Below are positions 35,528 through 47,300 of a DNA stretch of 64,000 nucleotides, piece by piece. The DNA comes from Blastomyces gilchristii SLH14081. Lineage: Eukaryota; Ascomycota; Eurotiomycetes; Onygenales; Ajellomycetaceae. Positions within the stretch are counted from its first letter, which is position 1, and each line of letters begins with the position of its first letter. The stretch covers positions 124,001 to 188,000 of the forward strand of contig NW_003101679.1 of assembly GCF_000003855.2 (NCBI RefSeq). Reading direction: 5' to 3'. Both the position numbers and the translations under genes were made by a program. The notes beneath the pieces are model-generated. The model saw nothing but the letters and a program-made list of their open reading frames with translations, did not search any database and was not told the DNA's origin.

Positions 35528-35862
35528 TTATCTGATTTATTATCAATTGATATCATACTTTTTCTCACTGTATCTTAAGAAAGAGACTGTAAAGATTTTA
35601 TTGATTTATCTTAAAAATCAATTTTAGTTTATTAGATTCTCTTCAAAAATCTAATCTAGTTACTTAATTAGTGTGAAAAAAATCAGGTATTTATACATAA
35701 AAGTCTTTTATTCTTCTTTTAAAACAGTCTGATTAACTTTTCAATTGAAAATAGACTTAGAAATCTCTTAATTGAAGTAGTCTGATCAACCTTTCAATTT
35801 AAAAGAGTTTAATAAATCTCTCAATTAAAACAGTCTGATTAACTTTTCATTCAGTGAGAATA

Positions 35863-37463
35863 ATGAGTTCAAAAATACACTCAGTTGACATGAAAAAAGA
35901 TACTTTCTTCAATGATATTCCTGAGATTGAAATTCTGAAGAGAAGAAAGAAAGAAGAAATAGAGAAATAACAGATTCTTGAAATATAGAAACTTGAAAAA
36001 ATAAGTAAGATTCTTGAAAAGTAGTATCTGAGTGAGATGAATGAAGAAGTTCTGTTAATTCTTTCTACTCAGACTAGACAACTACAGAAGATAATCAAGT
36101 TCAAACTTGAAATTTCAAACACAGTTTAAAAAACATTGAAAGTTTCTAGTATAATCACTGACTCTTTATTTTACTCTTCTTCTTTTTCCACTTCTTCTTC
36201 TTCTTCTTTAAATCAGAAGAAAATATATGCTTAAGTAACTGAATCTACTGTCTCTAAATCTGCTATCTCAAAATCTGCTTAAAATTCTGAGAAAACTGGG
36301 AAGAATACTGCTCATGCTTCTATTCAAAGAAAAGTGAAGAAAAAATGTAAAAAGAGAAAAACTTTTAAATCTTTAGAAATAGAAGACTTATTCTCAAAGT
36401 CTCAAATCAGAATATCTTACAGAGGAACAAGCTAAACACAAATCTCATTTTTAGAATCAGAAATGAAATTAATCAGCAGTTCTTTTCTCAGTTAATAACT
36501 GATATTGAAGTTCAAAAATCAGTTATAGCTTCAATTGAGTCATTCTTCTTTAAAAACTCTATCATTCTGACTATAATGTCTGAATTTAGTGCAGAATTCC
36601 TTAGTCAGAATGAGAATCTCTGAAAATTAGTAGTAGAATCTTTATTAAACATAATAATTTCATCTGAGAGAGATGAAAAGTGAGATAAATTCATTCTTCA
36701 TAATATTTCAGTTGAAATTTTTAACTGTGAAGAAGAAATGCTACTTCTCAAAAATAAATTAAAAGAATATAATTCTATTCAACTGAGAAAAGAGTCTGTA
36801 TAACTAAATTTAACTGAGTTCAGACAAAGTAAAAGAAATGTCTCTGTTCTAGTATAAATAAAGATACTTAAACAATCAAACATCTCTGAAGTAAGAGTAG
36901 CAGATTTGAAAATAAGAGTTCATGAATATAAAGACTCAAGAATGAATCTCAAAGCTCAAATACAGTGTTCAAACTGTCAAAGATATAAATACTTTACAAT
37001 CTATTATTTGAGAGACTCAAAATGTGCATTCTGTGCTTGAGATCATAAAACTAGTGAGTATAAATATGAAACATATGTAAAAAGAGATAAAATATATCAA
37101 TACACTCTGCTTAAATGCTCTAATTGTAAAGAAAAACATATATCTAGTTCAAAAGAATGTATATTTACTTCAAGAACTCAAAAGAACTGAAGAAAAGATG
37201 AAACTCAAAGATAATCTAGAACTGAAGAGAATAGTTAAGTCAGTAAATCTATGACTGCAAGCTTAAAAAGAAGAAACTCTCAACTATTTAAATTTTCAAA
37301 CTTCAATTCTTCAGCTAAATGTAAACAGAATTTGAATTCTTAAACTTGTGTTAAGATTAGAGAATTAAGAAATGACTCTGATAATAAACTAGATAAAATA
37401 CAAGCAGTTGAAATTCTTACTTTTTAAAATAGTTATAATCTACTATCTGATAATAGTGATTAG
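35863..37463 (+). pseudogene. LINE-2 ORF1 (gag-like)
   Basis: This is a homologue of LINE-1 ORF1. The start ATG at 35863 begins MSSKIHSVDMKK, and the stop TAG is at 37461-37463. The Ser-rich and basic stretches and the Cys-rich cluster near 36970-37160 are still readable. Its length of 1,601 nt shows at least one small indel relative to LINE-1. Many Gln codons are TAA. It has no coding capacity now. Confidence 0.88.
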
Positions 37464-37492
37464 ATTCTACTCTATCTCTACTCTCTTTTAGT

Positions 37493-38418
37493 ATGAATAT
37501 ATAACAAAAATAACAAAAGAAGTTTAAAAACTCTTTCAAAATCACATTTAGTTAAAATAATGTGAATAGAAACTTAAAGTGTATTTATTCTTATCTTCAA
37601 ATTATATTTAAATAAAAAGTTGATTTTATACTTCTTCAGAAACTTAATTTTGATGCTGAGTAAAAATACATTATTTCTTATTCAAGCTACTACTACTTTC
37701 TATCTCAAAAGTCTGAGATAAAGTCAAGAGTAGTGATCTATAAAAGAAAGAGATCAAGATATTAATTTAATCTAAGATTTAATATCATATCTGATTCTGA
37801 TATTCTGATAAGTGATATTATAAATAAAGGAAATGAGTTTGATACTATACAGATTATAAATATCTATAATGAAAAGTTATTGAAGAAAAATAACAATATC
37901 TGAAAAATTAATAGAGGATTTCTGAACATAACTTCATTAAGAAACTCTATAATTATAGAAGATTTCAATGCATATTATCTCTGATGAAATTCAGAATGTA
38001 AAAGAGCAGTAAGAGCAGAGAATCTGATTGAATGAATCTTTGATCATTTAATAGATCTTGTTAATAAGTCTGATCAACAAACATTCTTTAGAAAAAATAT
38101 GAAACAGAAATCTATTATAGATCTAATCTTCATATCATAAAATCTAATTAAAAAAAGACTTGTAAACTGATTTATTGCTTGAAATAAGACATTGAGATCA
38201 AGTCATGAGATTATTCAATTTGATATTGAACTGAGTGAAAAATAAATAAGTGAAAATCCTCTTCTCTCTAATCAGTATATCTTCGAAAAATCTGATTGAA
38301 AAGCAGTTGAAGAAAGTATAAAACTGTTAAAATCTGAAAAGCAGAGTAAGTTATATTGAAATCTGAGTCAAGATATCTCAAATGAAATACTTGAGAATAG
38401 AGTAAAGCTCATTACCTC
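37493..38418 (+). pseudogene. LINE-2 ORF2, endonuclease part
   Basis: The start codon ATG at 37493 corresponds to ORF2 of LINE-1. The endonuclease blocks are still visible (LLQKL-like, EDFNAYYLW, and GMKQKSIIDLIF-like with KN in place of KG). It stops at the hAT insertion. The RT part follows only after 63313. Numerous TGA, TAA and TAG codons interrupt it. Confidence 0.85.
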
Positions 38419-38786
38419 TAGACTAACTGTGTGACTGTGTCTGAGACCAGAATCAAACTTTACAGTTATTACATTGTCTAAAAGCATTACTTCTGATCAT
38501 GATTTGTATTCATTACATTGATTTCAAATCACATTATTTCAAATATTAAAGATCTCAGATTTACCTTTCAAATAAAAATCTAGTCTCAGATAAAGAATAT
38601 GTTTGAATTCTTAGTCACATTTTCATTCTGATCTCATTATTGAGCATGATATTAAATAAGATCATGAAATCATTTCTCACTTATGTAATATTATAATATA
38701 GTGCTCATTTGTTGAAAATTCAACAGAGAGTGTTATTAAATATTATTACTTTTCTGAATACAGATTATAATTCATATAATTTAAAT

Positions 38787-38932
38787 TATAAAAAAAATAT
38801 GAAATATAAAAAAAAATTAAAAAAATAAAAAATAAAATAAAAACAAGAAAGAGTCACAATGAAAAAAAAAGAAAAAGAAAAAAAAAATAAAAGAAAAAGA
38901 AGAAAATAAAAAATAAAAATAAAAAAAATCAA
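38787..38932. repeat. A-rich low-complexity tract
   Basis: This is nearly all A with scattered T and G on the plus strand, inside the 5' half of the hAT element. It has no coding meaning. From 38930 to 40020 I see only AT-rich sequence with short frames and no recognisable gene. Confidence 0.8.
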
Positions 38933-40028
38933 GATTACAGAGCTGCAGTATCTCTAAAATACTCACTTCTCAGAGTCTTTGTAATATTCATTCTCAACTG
39001 TGTATCTCTCATAGTGAGAGTAACACAGTTATGATGAGTCATTGTCTTAATAATATCTAATAAATAATCAGTATATATCTGTATAAATGTGAATAATTAG
39101 AAAACATACACTTAAAAAGTGTGATCAGAGTGAACTCTGCTGTCACTTGAATAACATCAAGAATATAATACTAGAATTGATGATTTTCTTCATCAATTTC
39201 ATAAATAAGATGTGTGAAGATGATCTTGAAAAATATAAGATTCTCTGACTTCTGATAAAAATGAATCTCACAGAGAGACTCTATTTTCATGATATCAGAG
39301 ACTGAGTGGTATTAAAAAGTGTTACTTTTATACAATGTATATACACTTACTGTAATGATTCACTGTCTGCACATATGACTAAGAGTTGTGACTTTCTCAT
39401 ACTGTATGACTCTCTCTGAAATGCTGCTGCTGATTTACAATTCATGCAGTCTCACAGTTCAGCATACACTGTGTATATACAGCTCTGTGTGCGGAGACTG
39501 TGTTGATCATTATAACCTAGCATGGTACTTGCTTTTCACAGGCCATGTTTTGTTTGATTAGAGAGGAAAAGAGGGAACATGACTACTGTTTTATTTAAGA
39601 GAGAAGTGAATAATTAAATCTATAGAAGATAATTTGATTTCTTCTGCATTTGAAATTTGATTAATCTATACTCTTCAATTTGAGAGTTTCTGAGAGTGTT
39701 GTAATAATTTTTATATCAGCTTGAAATTAGTGATCAATTGAAGAAGAGAAAAGAGAGAAGAAAGAAATAAGAATAACTTATCTTTATAATATGAAAACAG
39801 AGAATTGCTGCAATTATTTATTCTAGTAACAAAGATCTGTTTTCTGCATGTATTTATAATAGAGATTATATGATAACTGTATATAAAGAATATCAACAGT
39901 GCATGTATTAAATGAAGATAATGTTACTGTATAACACTGTAGCTGTTTCTGTACATCTCTGAAAGCTGTTAATATTTTCTTTAAGTCTCTCTATATTTGA
40001 TAAGTCAGTAATATATTTCAATACACTC

Positions 40029-40130
40029 TCTCTTTCATTATCATCATCATGATCATCACTATCACTATTATTATTATCATCATCATCATCATCATTATTA
40101 TTATCACTATTATTATATTATTTCTAACTA
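40029..40130. repeat. (ATC/ATT)n microsatellite
   Basis: This imperfect trinucleotide run of ATC and ATT units gives an artificial Ile-rich start to a 75-codon frame at 40049. The frame becomes protein-like only after about 40180. Confidence 0.85.
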
Positions 40131-40179
40131 TCTCTTCTATCTTCACTCTTCTTCAACACTCACTAAAATCAATTATATC

Positions 40180-40960
40180 ATTTCTCTTCAAATATTCTGC
40201 AGTTCTGCAGATCATCAAGGCATGTGAGCACTGTCACAGATTGAAGAAAGAGAAGAAGAAGGCATTTAAGCAATAGAAGACAGATTGTAAGACATGTTAT
40301 AATGTCTTGAATAGACTTTGTAGAAGAGTAGAATCATAACAATTTTAAGTAATACTTCTGATAGATTTAGACTGAACTAAGTATAGAAATAATATAAATG
40401 ATGCTATCTATGAGAGATTGAAACAGAAGACAGTGAAGAGTCTCATACAGCAGCAGTGATATCAGAAGAAGTCTTAAGAATGATTTGAGATTAAGATAAA
40501 GAGAGAGAGAGAGAAGAAGAGTATTACTATAAATAAGTAGTAATAGAAGAAGATTAAGAAAGTGTTGAAGTAGAAGACAAAGAAGTTAAAACTGATAAGT
40601 TTTTTATTTATTAAGAGATAATAATTTTTAATAATACTTCTATTCTCTAATTGATTGGCAGAAGCTAATAGAGAAGAAGGAGATTGAGATCTCATTCAAG
40701 GCTCAAATATGCTTCATGATTCAGAACATTGAGAAGACAGCTCTAATCTCTTAGCATGTCAATCTACTTACTGCTGAAGTGAAACCTGAGACAGCAGATC
40801 AGAAAATGCAGGATTTTGTAGCACAGATTAATCAGGCTGAGAAGAAGCAGTGAGAACTCTTTTCTGAGAAGATAGTGAAGAGAGATTTTAAGATGATTGT
40901 TATCTTAGATGAGAAGAAGAAGAAGAAGAATAAGAATAAGAAGTAAATTATAAAGAATAA
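40180..40960 (+). pseudogene. Unknown decayed frame with Zn2Cys6-like Cys spacing (hAT 5' half)
   Basis: The frame includes CEHCHRLKKEKKKAF and, after one TAG, CKTCYNVLNRLC (40223-40321). Five of the six Cys of a fungal Zn2Cys6 cluster occur with near-normal spacing; the third position is Lys. A long Lys/Glu-rich coiled-coil-like region follows in other frames to about 40960, ending in a Lys-rich tail. It may be an accessory gene of the transposon or a captured host fragment. I do not recognise it as a transposase, and the homology to zinc clusters is only suggestive. Confidence 0.35.
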
Positions 40961-41398
40961 TAAGAAGAATAAGAAAGAGAAGAAAGATAATGAGTAGAAA
41001 AAGTTTTATTCTTTTTATATTAGTTAATTATAAGTTCATAATTTTTAATTATTGAAATTAATTTTGAGTTTTCAAAAATTATTGTACAAGTTGTAATCAA
41101 TGTCAGAAATAATATATATATATATATTTAATTATCATGATTCACAAATCACTATAATATATAAGTATTAACATTTTTTCAACATTGATATTCATAATAT
41201 TAATATATTTTTAATAATATTATCTGATAATGTAATTTGATAACACTCTCTTTCACAATATTAATATATTTCAAGAAATATAATAGAGATTAATCAAGAT
41301 TGTTTATTTACTTTTATACATTGATGATATTCAATCTGAGTTAGTACTAAAATTATAACTAAGCTAAGAAAGAAGATTATTTTCTCTTATAATAATTC

Positions 41399-41508
41399 TG
41401 TCAGGTCACGTGATCGGGCTTACTAATCCTTCCACCATATAACTTTTCACAAAGCTAGCAACCTTTCAATCACACAAGCTTTACACCTTTCACAGGTTAT
41501 AAGACCTG
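41399..41508 (+). repeat. Cop96 5' LTR (41399-41494) with half-tRNA primer site
   Basis: The 96-bp LTR starts TGTCAGGTCACG and ends CTTTCACA. Immediately after it, GGTTATAAGACC (41495-41506) resembles the complement of the initiator tRNA-Met anticodon stem-loop region, as in copia-type half-tRNA priming. The leader from 41507 to 41756 keeps CpG sites and holds no gene that I can see. Confidence 0.85.
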
Positions 41509-42128
41509 TTTTGTGCAAAATCGCTGCCAATTCGGGATTTCTTGTCAATATAATCATTATTTAACTACTGCTTCATTCAATACACTCATCAGAAGTGAAA
41601 ATTATCTTATTCTATCAGTATTGATGCATTTGAGATCTTGATGATCAATAATACTACTGCTCACTTAAAAAAAGAGGCTTGCAGAAAACACATCACATTT
41701 GTAAGAAAGCAAGAAAAGAGAACATTATTAACAAGAATTCAATAAACAAATATCAAGATGGCAGATTCAATATGATCCCACTCATATACACATTCATAAT
41801 CTCACATTCTTTTCACTGAATCAGTTGCAGTTGATGATAATTCTTCATTCTCATACTTTACTAGTGAACATTCTTCTGAAGCTTTTGAAAGCTTTATTGA
41901 TGAATGCTCTGAAACACTCTCTCAATTCAAAGCTGGTTTGAATACAGCTTCTGACACAGTCAGACCAGCCTCTCAATCTACTTAACAGCTTAATGCTGGT
42001 TCTCTTGATGAGAATAATGAACACTCAGGTATCTACTGTTCAGATGAGACAATATCAGATCAACAGATAAAGCATCTCAAGATAATACTTGAGATAAATA
42101 AGAAGAAGTGAAGAGTTCTAGAACTTGA

Positions 42129-42501
42129 TTATTATTATTATTATTATTCTTCCATTATACTCATATGCAAGCGGAGCTTATGATGAGTCCTTACGTGATG
42201 TTAAATACAGGTCAAGTGTTGGTTATACAGGAGGAAATACAGGTGTTGAGACCACGCCAAGATAACAAGAACATAGGAAAATACAAAGAAGTGACAATTA
42301 GATACATGCGATAATAACTTCCCAGCCCAGGAACATAGAGCAATTCATTGAAGCGATTTGTACACCTCTGTATTTATTAGGAACCTGAGGTGCTTGAGTT
42401 CCGGATTTAATGTATCCCCTGCGGGTTTCGAACCCACGCGCCTTGGTTTCCCACGCCAAGGTGCTACCGGGTGGCCGCATTAACCATTCGGCCACCGGGG
42501 C
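42129..42501 (-). mobile_element. tRNA-derived SINE with (AAT)n tail
   Basis: This 373-bp element on the minus strand is flanked by a perfect 12-bp target duplication, TCTAGAACTTGA (42117-42128 and 42502-42513). Its head contains an A box, TGGCCGAATGG (42494-42484), and a B box, GGTTCGAAACC (42434-42424), the two halves of an RNA polymerase III promoter, with tRNA-like arms. The tail is a run of AAT units preceded by TATAATGGAAG, very like the end of the resident LINE. It shows no sign of the C-to-T decay seen in the surrounding Cop96 gag, so it is young or protected. It has no coding capacity. Confidence 0.93.
42415..42501 (-). promoter_or_regulatory. tRNA-like pol III promoter head of the SINE
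   Basis: On the minus strand the head reads as a D arm (GCCGAATGGTTAATGCGGC), a 6-bp CCTTGG/CCAAGG hairpin and a T arm (GTGGG TTCGAAA CCCGC). The acceptor halves (GCCCCGG and AGGGGAT) do not pair fully, so this is not a working tRNA gene. The A and B boxes are intact and about 50 bp apart, suitable for TFIIIC. The parent tRNA cannot be fixed with confidence. Confidence 0.85.
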
Positions 42502-42863
42502 TCTAGAACTTGAACTACAACTGAAAAAACTTCATCAACAGAGATTCTCTACAGATTGATCACAGAATGTTAATAATCATTCTGTCATCACATCAACAGC
42601 CTGTACAGCCACATGAAATTCTAATCTTGATAAAAGGTTGAAATTCAATCTTTATGAACTGAATAGCTGTGTTGACAAGGCAATCTTTCAATTCAAGAAA
42701 GATGTCAAGAATACTGTGAGATCAAACAGTCTGACTGACATATTCAATTACATCACATGAAGTATCTTTATGAAATTGAAACTGGTTGATGCACAGTGCT
42801 GATATATAATAGAGAAATGACAGACTCAGAACCCTCTACAAAGAGATGATGAATGAGTATCAT

Positions 42864-43120
42864 TGTAAGAAATCCCGCTCCTCACGGATTCTTTACCTCT
42901 ATTCCTATCTCTCACATAACCAATAGGGCTAGCGGCCCTTGGCTACACACAACTATATAGACTGGAGTTCACAAATACTATTCATAACTCAGCTTGAATA
43001 CTATTATACATTTGATCTCTACATTTATCTTTCTATCATGAACACTTCTAGTAGTTAACAGTATATATCATATCAAGCTGCAAATACCTGAATAATCACC
43101 TGTGAGCACTTATTCTTACA
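42864..43120 (+). repeat. Gy257 5' LTR with promoter and putative self-primer
   Basis: The LTR holds a CCAAT box at 42920-42924 and a TATATAG at 42954-42960. About 37 bp downstream of the TATA box, AGCTTGAA (42991-42998) is complementary to TTCAAGCT (43122-43129), which begins two bases after the LTR. That is the geometry of Tf1-like self-priming, where the mRNA 5' end folds back as primer. Most differences from the 3' LTR are CpC- or CpG-context transitions. Confidence 0.85.
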
Positions 43121-43122
43121 TT

Positions 43123-44300
43123 TCAAGCTCAGTCAGTCAGCAACTGCCTGTTATAACTGAAAGAACTAGAAACTCATATACTTCAATCCCTGCAAACTCT
43201 ACTGCAGGCACTCAGGAGCAGCTACCTGAATCATGAATAACTCTTATGAAAGAAGTCTCAGAGAACTTATCAATCACTTACAGAATATCATTCTCTACAT
43301 CTGTGACAGAGAAATCCTCTGAATTCATGAACAAATCAATCTCAGTGAAGAACATTCTTGAGCATCTCTCACAGAATCAAGCTATTTTTCTACAAGAAAT
43401 GCTTACTGTCTGCAAACACTCTTGAACTGAGTCTCTAGACATAATCTTCAGAGACATCTGTGAACTGAAAAGAAACTTTCTCAAGCTATGATCACTTAAG
43501 GCCATCTATTGAATCATAATCTATAAAAGCTTTTATAAGTTTGTATTTGAAATTGACTCACAAGCCCAGCTGTGTGATATGAAAGATGAAGAAGCTGTCA
43601 TCTATACAATGACAGACCTCTATTACACTGAAGTCAAGAACTGGCTGAATTATCTAGAGAATGATTATGAGAGATTCTGATGATCTGTTCTCAAGATCTA
43701 TCTAGAGAATAAGTTGAGAGACTCTGTGAGCTGAACAGAGAACACCTGAACTGTAATCATCAATATTAGAAAAAGAGGTGAGAAATCTGATGAAGACTAC
43801 TCACAGTGCTTTATAAAATTGTAATATAAATTGAGACCTGTGAAAACAGGGCCCTGAAACAAGACCTGAATGATGATATTTATAAAGAGACTGAATAAAG
43901 ATATGCAGAACAAGCTCATTGAGCAAGGCTCTAAGTCCTTGACTCTGAAGAAACTGATGACTCTCATTCATCACTTATGAATCACTGTGAGAGTCACAGA
44001 TCTGTGAAGAGCAGATCATCAACTGGCTCTGTGAGAACTAGAATAACAGAGAACAGATTTATCAGAAAAAGATGATAAGATATAGAGAGATTCATGTCTG
44101 ACTGCTGAGCAGAGAGAGAGAGCTTCATAAGCTCTCATGAACAGAGTGTATAATAGAGAGATCAAGGAAAAGAGACTCTGCTTCATCTGTTCTAAATCAG
44201 AACATCTTCATGCAAACTGTTCAGATAAATCAAAATAGAAATTTGAAAAGTCATGAACAGAGTCAGTAACAGCCTTTTTAAGGGTCTTGAAGCTGACATC
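43123..44300 (+). pseudogene. Gy257 gag
   Basis: This frame is continuous from at least 43141 and is interrupted only by TGA/TAA. It includes a capsid-like region with KSFYKFVFEID, DLYYTEVKNWLNYLEN and LIEQGSKSLTLKKLM. An intact CX2CX4HX4C knuckle follows (44179-44220, CFIC...H...C). The start codon is uncertain: no clear in-frame ATG lies at the beginning, and the frame may begin within the LTR. Protease follows in the same frame. Confidence 0.85.
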
Positions 44301-47300
44301 TGAATCTGTTACTCTCTCAATGAAAATGCTTACTTATGAAGAGAGACTGCACTATGATACTGCTGCTCTGCAAGCATGGAAAGCATTGATGAACTCAGGA
44401 TCTCAGATCACTGTGATGTCTCTAAAGCTTGCAGAGTGAATGAGCTGAAAGATGAAGACTGAGAATCTGCTCTTATAATAAGTAGAGTATGAGAACTCAG
44501 ATCTGAGAACTGAGAGACTTATAAGAGTTATCTTTGAATTACAAGATCTCTCTGAAATCTGAAGAAGATTTACAGAAACTGTAATTATCACAGACATCAC
44601 AGATGACATGTATTTAAGACTTGCATGACTTCAAAGACACAATTCACACATAGCTGTTCATGAGTCAGGTTTATACTTCTGATCAGTGTTGACAGACTCA
44701 CTTATGAAGATAGAAGCAGTTAATACTGCAGAGTTGATTAGAGAAGACAAGCTCATCTATGTGATGACTTTGCAAGTGTCTGAGAATCTCACAGTCATGA
44801 AAACTGAGCTTCAGATATCAGAGAAATACTGAGATCTCACAGAGATGTTCAGTCCAGCTAAGGCAGCTGAGCTTTCTTCTCACTGTGAGAAGAATCTGAT
44901 AATAGATTTGATAAAAGAGCAGAAACCCTTCTGAGAATCAATCTATAAGCTCTCTCATTATGAGACAGAGGTCTTGCAGACCTATATAAAGAAGAATCTG
45001 AAGAATGACTTCATCTGATCTTCACAGACCTCTGTGAGAGTCTCTGTGATATTTGTAAAGAAGAAGAATGAAGATCTCAGATTGTGTGTAGACTACTGCA
45101 ATCTGAACTTCAAGATAATAAAGAGCTGCTATTTCCTGTCTCTGATTAAGAATGTGATCAATCATCTCATGAGAGCTGTCATATTCACATAACTGAATGT
45201 GATTAATACATATACATGGCTGCAAATACAGTCTGAGAATGAATGAAAGACTGTCTTTAGAACTGCACTGAGACTGTTTGAATATCTAGTAATATCTTTT
45301 GATCTGACTAATATCCCTGCAGTATTTCAGTCTTTCATTAATAAAACACTTCATGCATATCTGAATGTCTTCATGATAATATATCTGAATAATGTGATAG
45401 TGTACTTTACAAAGAAGGAAGAACACACTGAGCATGTGTGAAGTGTGTTGAAGATCTTAGATAAGACAGGACTGTATATTAAGCTCATGAAGTGCAACTT
45501 CAGTGTCTGTTGAATTAATTTCCTAGAATATGTAATCACTGCAGATGATATTCAGATGAAATCTTCACAGATTGAGACTATTCTATCATAACTGAAGTTA
45601 ACTAGTATTCATGAGATTCAGATCTTTCTGAGCTTTGTGAATTTCTATAGACAGTTTATCTTTGTGTTTGTGAGAATCTTCTTAATTCTTACAGACATAC
45701 TGAAGAGTGAAAATAAGAAGAAGTCATTCTGTGAATAGAGAATGAAAAGATTATTGAGAAGAGAGAACTGTGAGAACTTTCTTATCTCAGAAGCTTATGA
45801 GGTCTTTGCAAGATTAAAACAGATATTTACAGACACAGTGATACTGTTTCACTTTGATTTCTTACTCTTAATCAGATTAAAGACAGATGTCTTCTTCTTT
45901 GTGATTTCAGAAATAGTCTCATAACTACAGTTAAATGAGAACTGAGTTTCAGTGATCTTTTTCTCATGAAAGATGCAACCTGTGAAGATCAACTATGACA
46001 TTTATAATCAGAAGCTTCTTATGATAGTGAAATTCTTCTGTTACTGATATTACTACTTCAAGAACCTCATGACAGTGATTACTGTTAGAACTGATCATGA
46101 CAGCTTATAACAGTTTACTTTAATTAAGAAACTCTCACAGTGACAGATTCACTGAGCTCAGAGACTGAGTGAGTTCTGATTCAAGATAGAACATATCAAG
46201 AAAACTAAGAACTCAGTGAACAGATTCTCTCACAGATCAGACTATGTTAAGAAGACCAGGATGACAGATATAGAGAGACTAGAGAAGATAGAAAAGCTTT
46301 ACAGAATGCTCAGACTGAGTGTTATAAAGAGATTGACTGAAGAGTCTCTCAATTCCCTGTAAGAGAAGAGAGAAAAGAAAGAGAAGAAGTCTGTATAACT
46401 ACTCTCTATAACACTGAGAGTCAACACTCTGAAAATCTTCATAAGAATTCTTGAAGAGAGTATCTATAATCTGAAGAGTTTGCAGGCTTTGAGAAGCACT
46501 GTGAAAGACCTGATATAAGAAGAAACAGAGTATAAGTCTTCATAAGATCTTCTATTCAGATTGTCTGAACTGCAACTGAAGAATGAATATACTCAATATA
46601 TTTAAAAACTGCTTACAGCAGGGACCAACCCTGCAGAAATAAAGAGTTGAAGAGACTTAAATAATCTCTTGTGAAGAGAGGGCTGAATTTATGTGCCTGT
46701 GAATGAGTTTCTATGTGTAAAACTCATTAAAAGATATCATAACTCTTCTCTAACAGGTCATTTTACAGACACTAGAACTCATGAGTTGCTCATAAGGAAA
46801 TACTTCTGATCAAAGATGTGAGAACTTGTGAAGAAGATAGTGAATTCTTGTGCTGTTTATCAGGATTTGTGAGTAGTATAGTTCAGACTATATGAAGAAC
46901 TTACTCCTCTACTCATTCTGTGAGAACCTTGAAAACAGCTAGGAATGAATGTCCTTGTGAGCCTCTCTGAAAGCAAGAATATATATGATGTCTGCTTTAA
47001 CAGTGTGCTGATGATAGTGAATTACTTTACTAAGATGACACACTTTATACTCATCTGCAAGAACTTGAAGTTAAAGAATTTAACTCATATCTTTATCTGC
47101 AATGTGATTCAGTTGCATGAATTGTCTGTGAACATTATCTCAGACAGAGAATTAATCTTTATAGAAGAGTTCTGATCTAATCTGATAACTATACTGAAGA
47201 TCTTGCAAGATCTAAGCATGACTTTTTATCAATAGACAGATGATCAGACAGAACATCTGATGAGTATATTAAAACAGTATCTGTGATACTTTGTTAATTA

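Larger units (their letters stand above)
35532..38418 (+). mobile_element. LINE-2, second piece: end of 5' UTR, ORF1 and start of ORF2
   Basis: LINE-2 resumes directly after the Gy1-A target duplication and matches LINE-1 from about 20270 downward in reverse. It runs to 38418, where an ORF2 sequence equivalent to the LINE-1 stretch AAAGCTAATTACATC is cut by the hAT transposon (target ATTACCTC, 38411-38418). The LINE then continues at 63305. LINE-2 carries more stops than LINE-1, including many Gln to TAA changes, and its ORF1 is no longer a multiple of three. Confidence 0.92.
41757..42863 (+). pseudogene. Cop96 gag, first parts (split by the SINE)
   Basis: Reading starts at ATG 41757 (MADSI). 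The frame is Ser/Glu-rich up to 42128, is interrupted by the SINE with its duplicated 12-bp target, and continues from 42514 (LELQLKKLHQQ) to 42863, where Gy257 is inserted. The sequence continues in the same gene at 50114. Stops are mainly TGA. Assignment as gag comes from its position between the leader and the protease. Confidence 0.7.

Noticed and set aside
42415..42501. A genuine nuclear tRNA gene on the minus strand
   Set aside because: The acceptor halves do not pair, and the sequence is the head of a 373-bp element with an (AAT)n tail and a 12-bp duplication, so it is a SINE.
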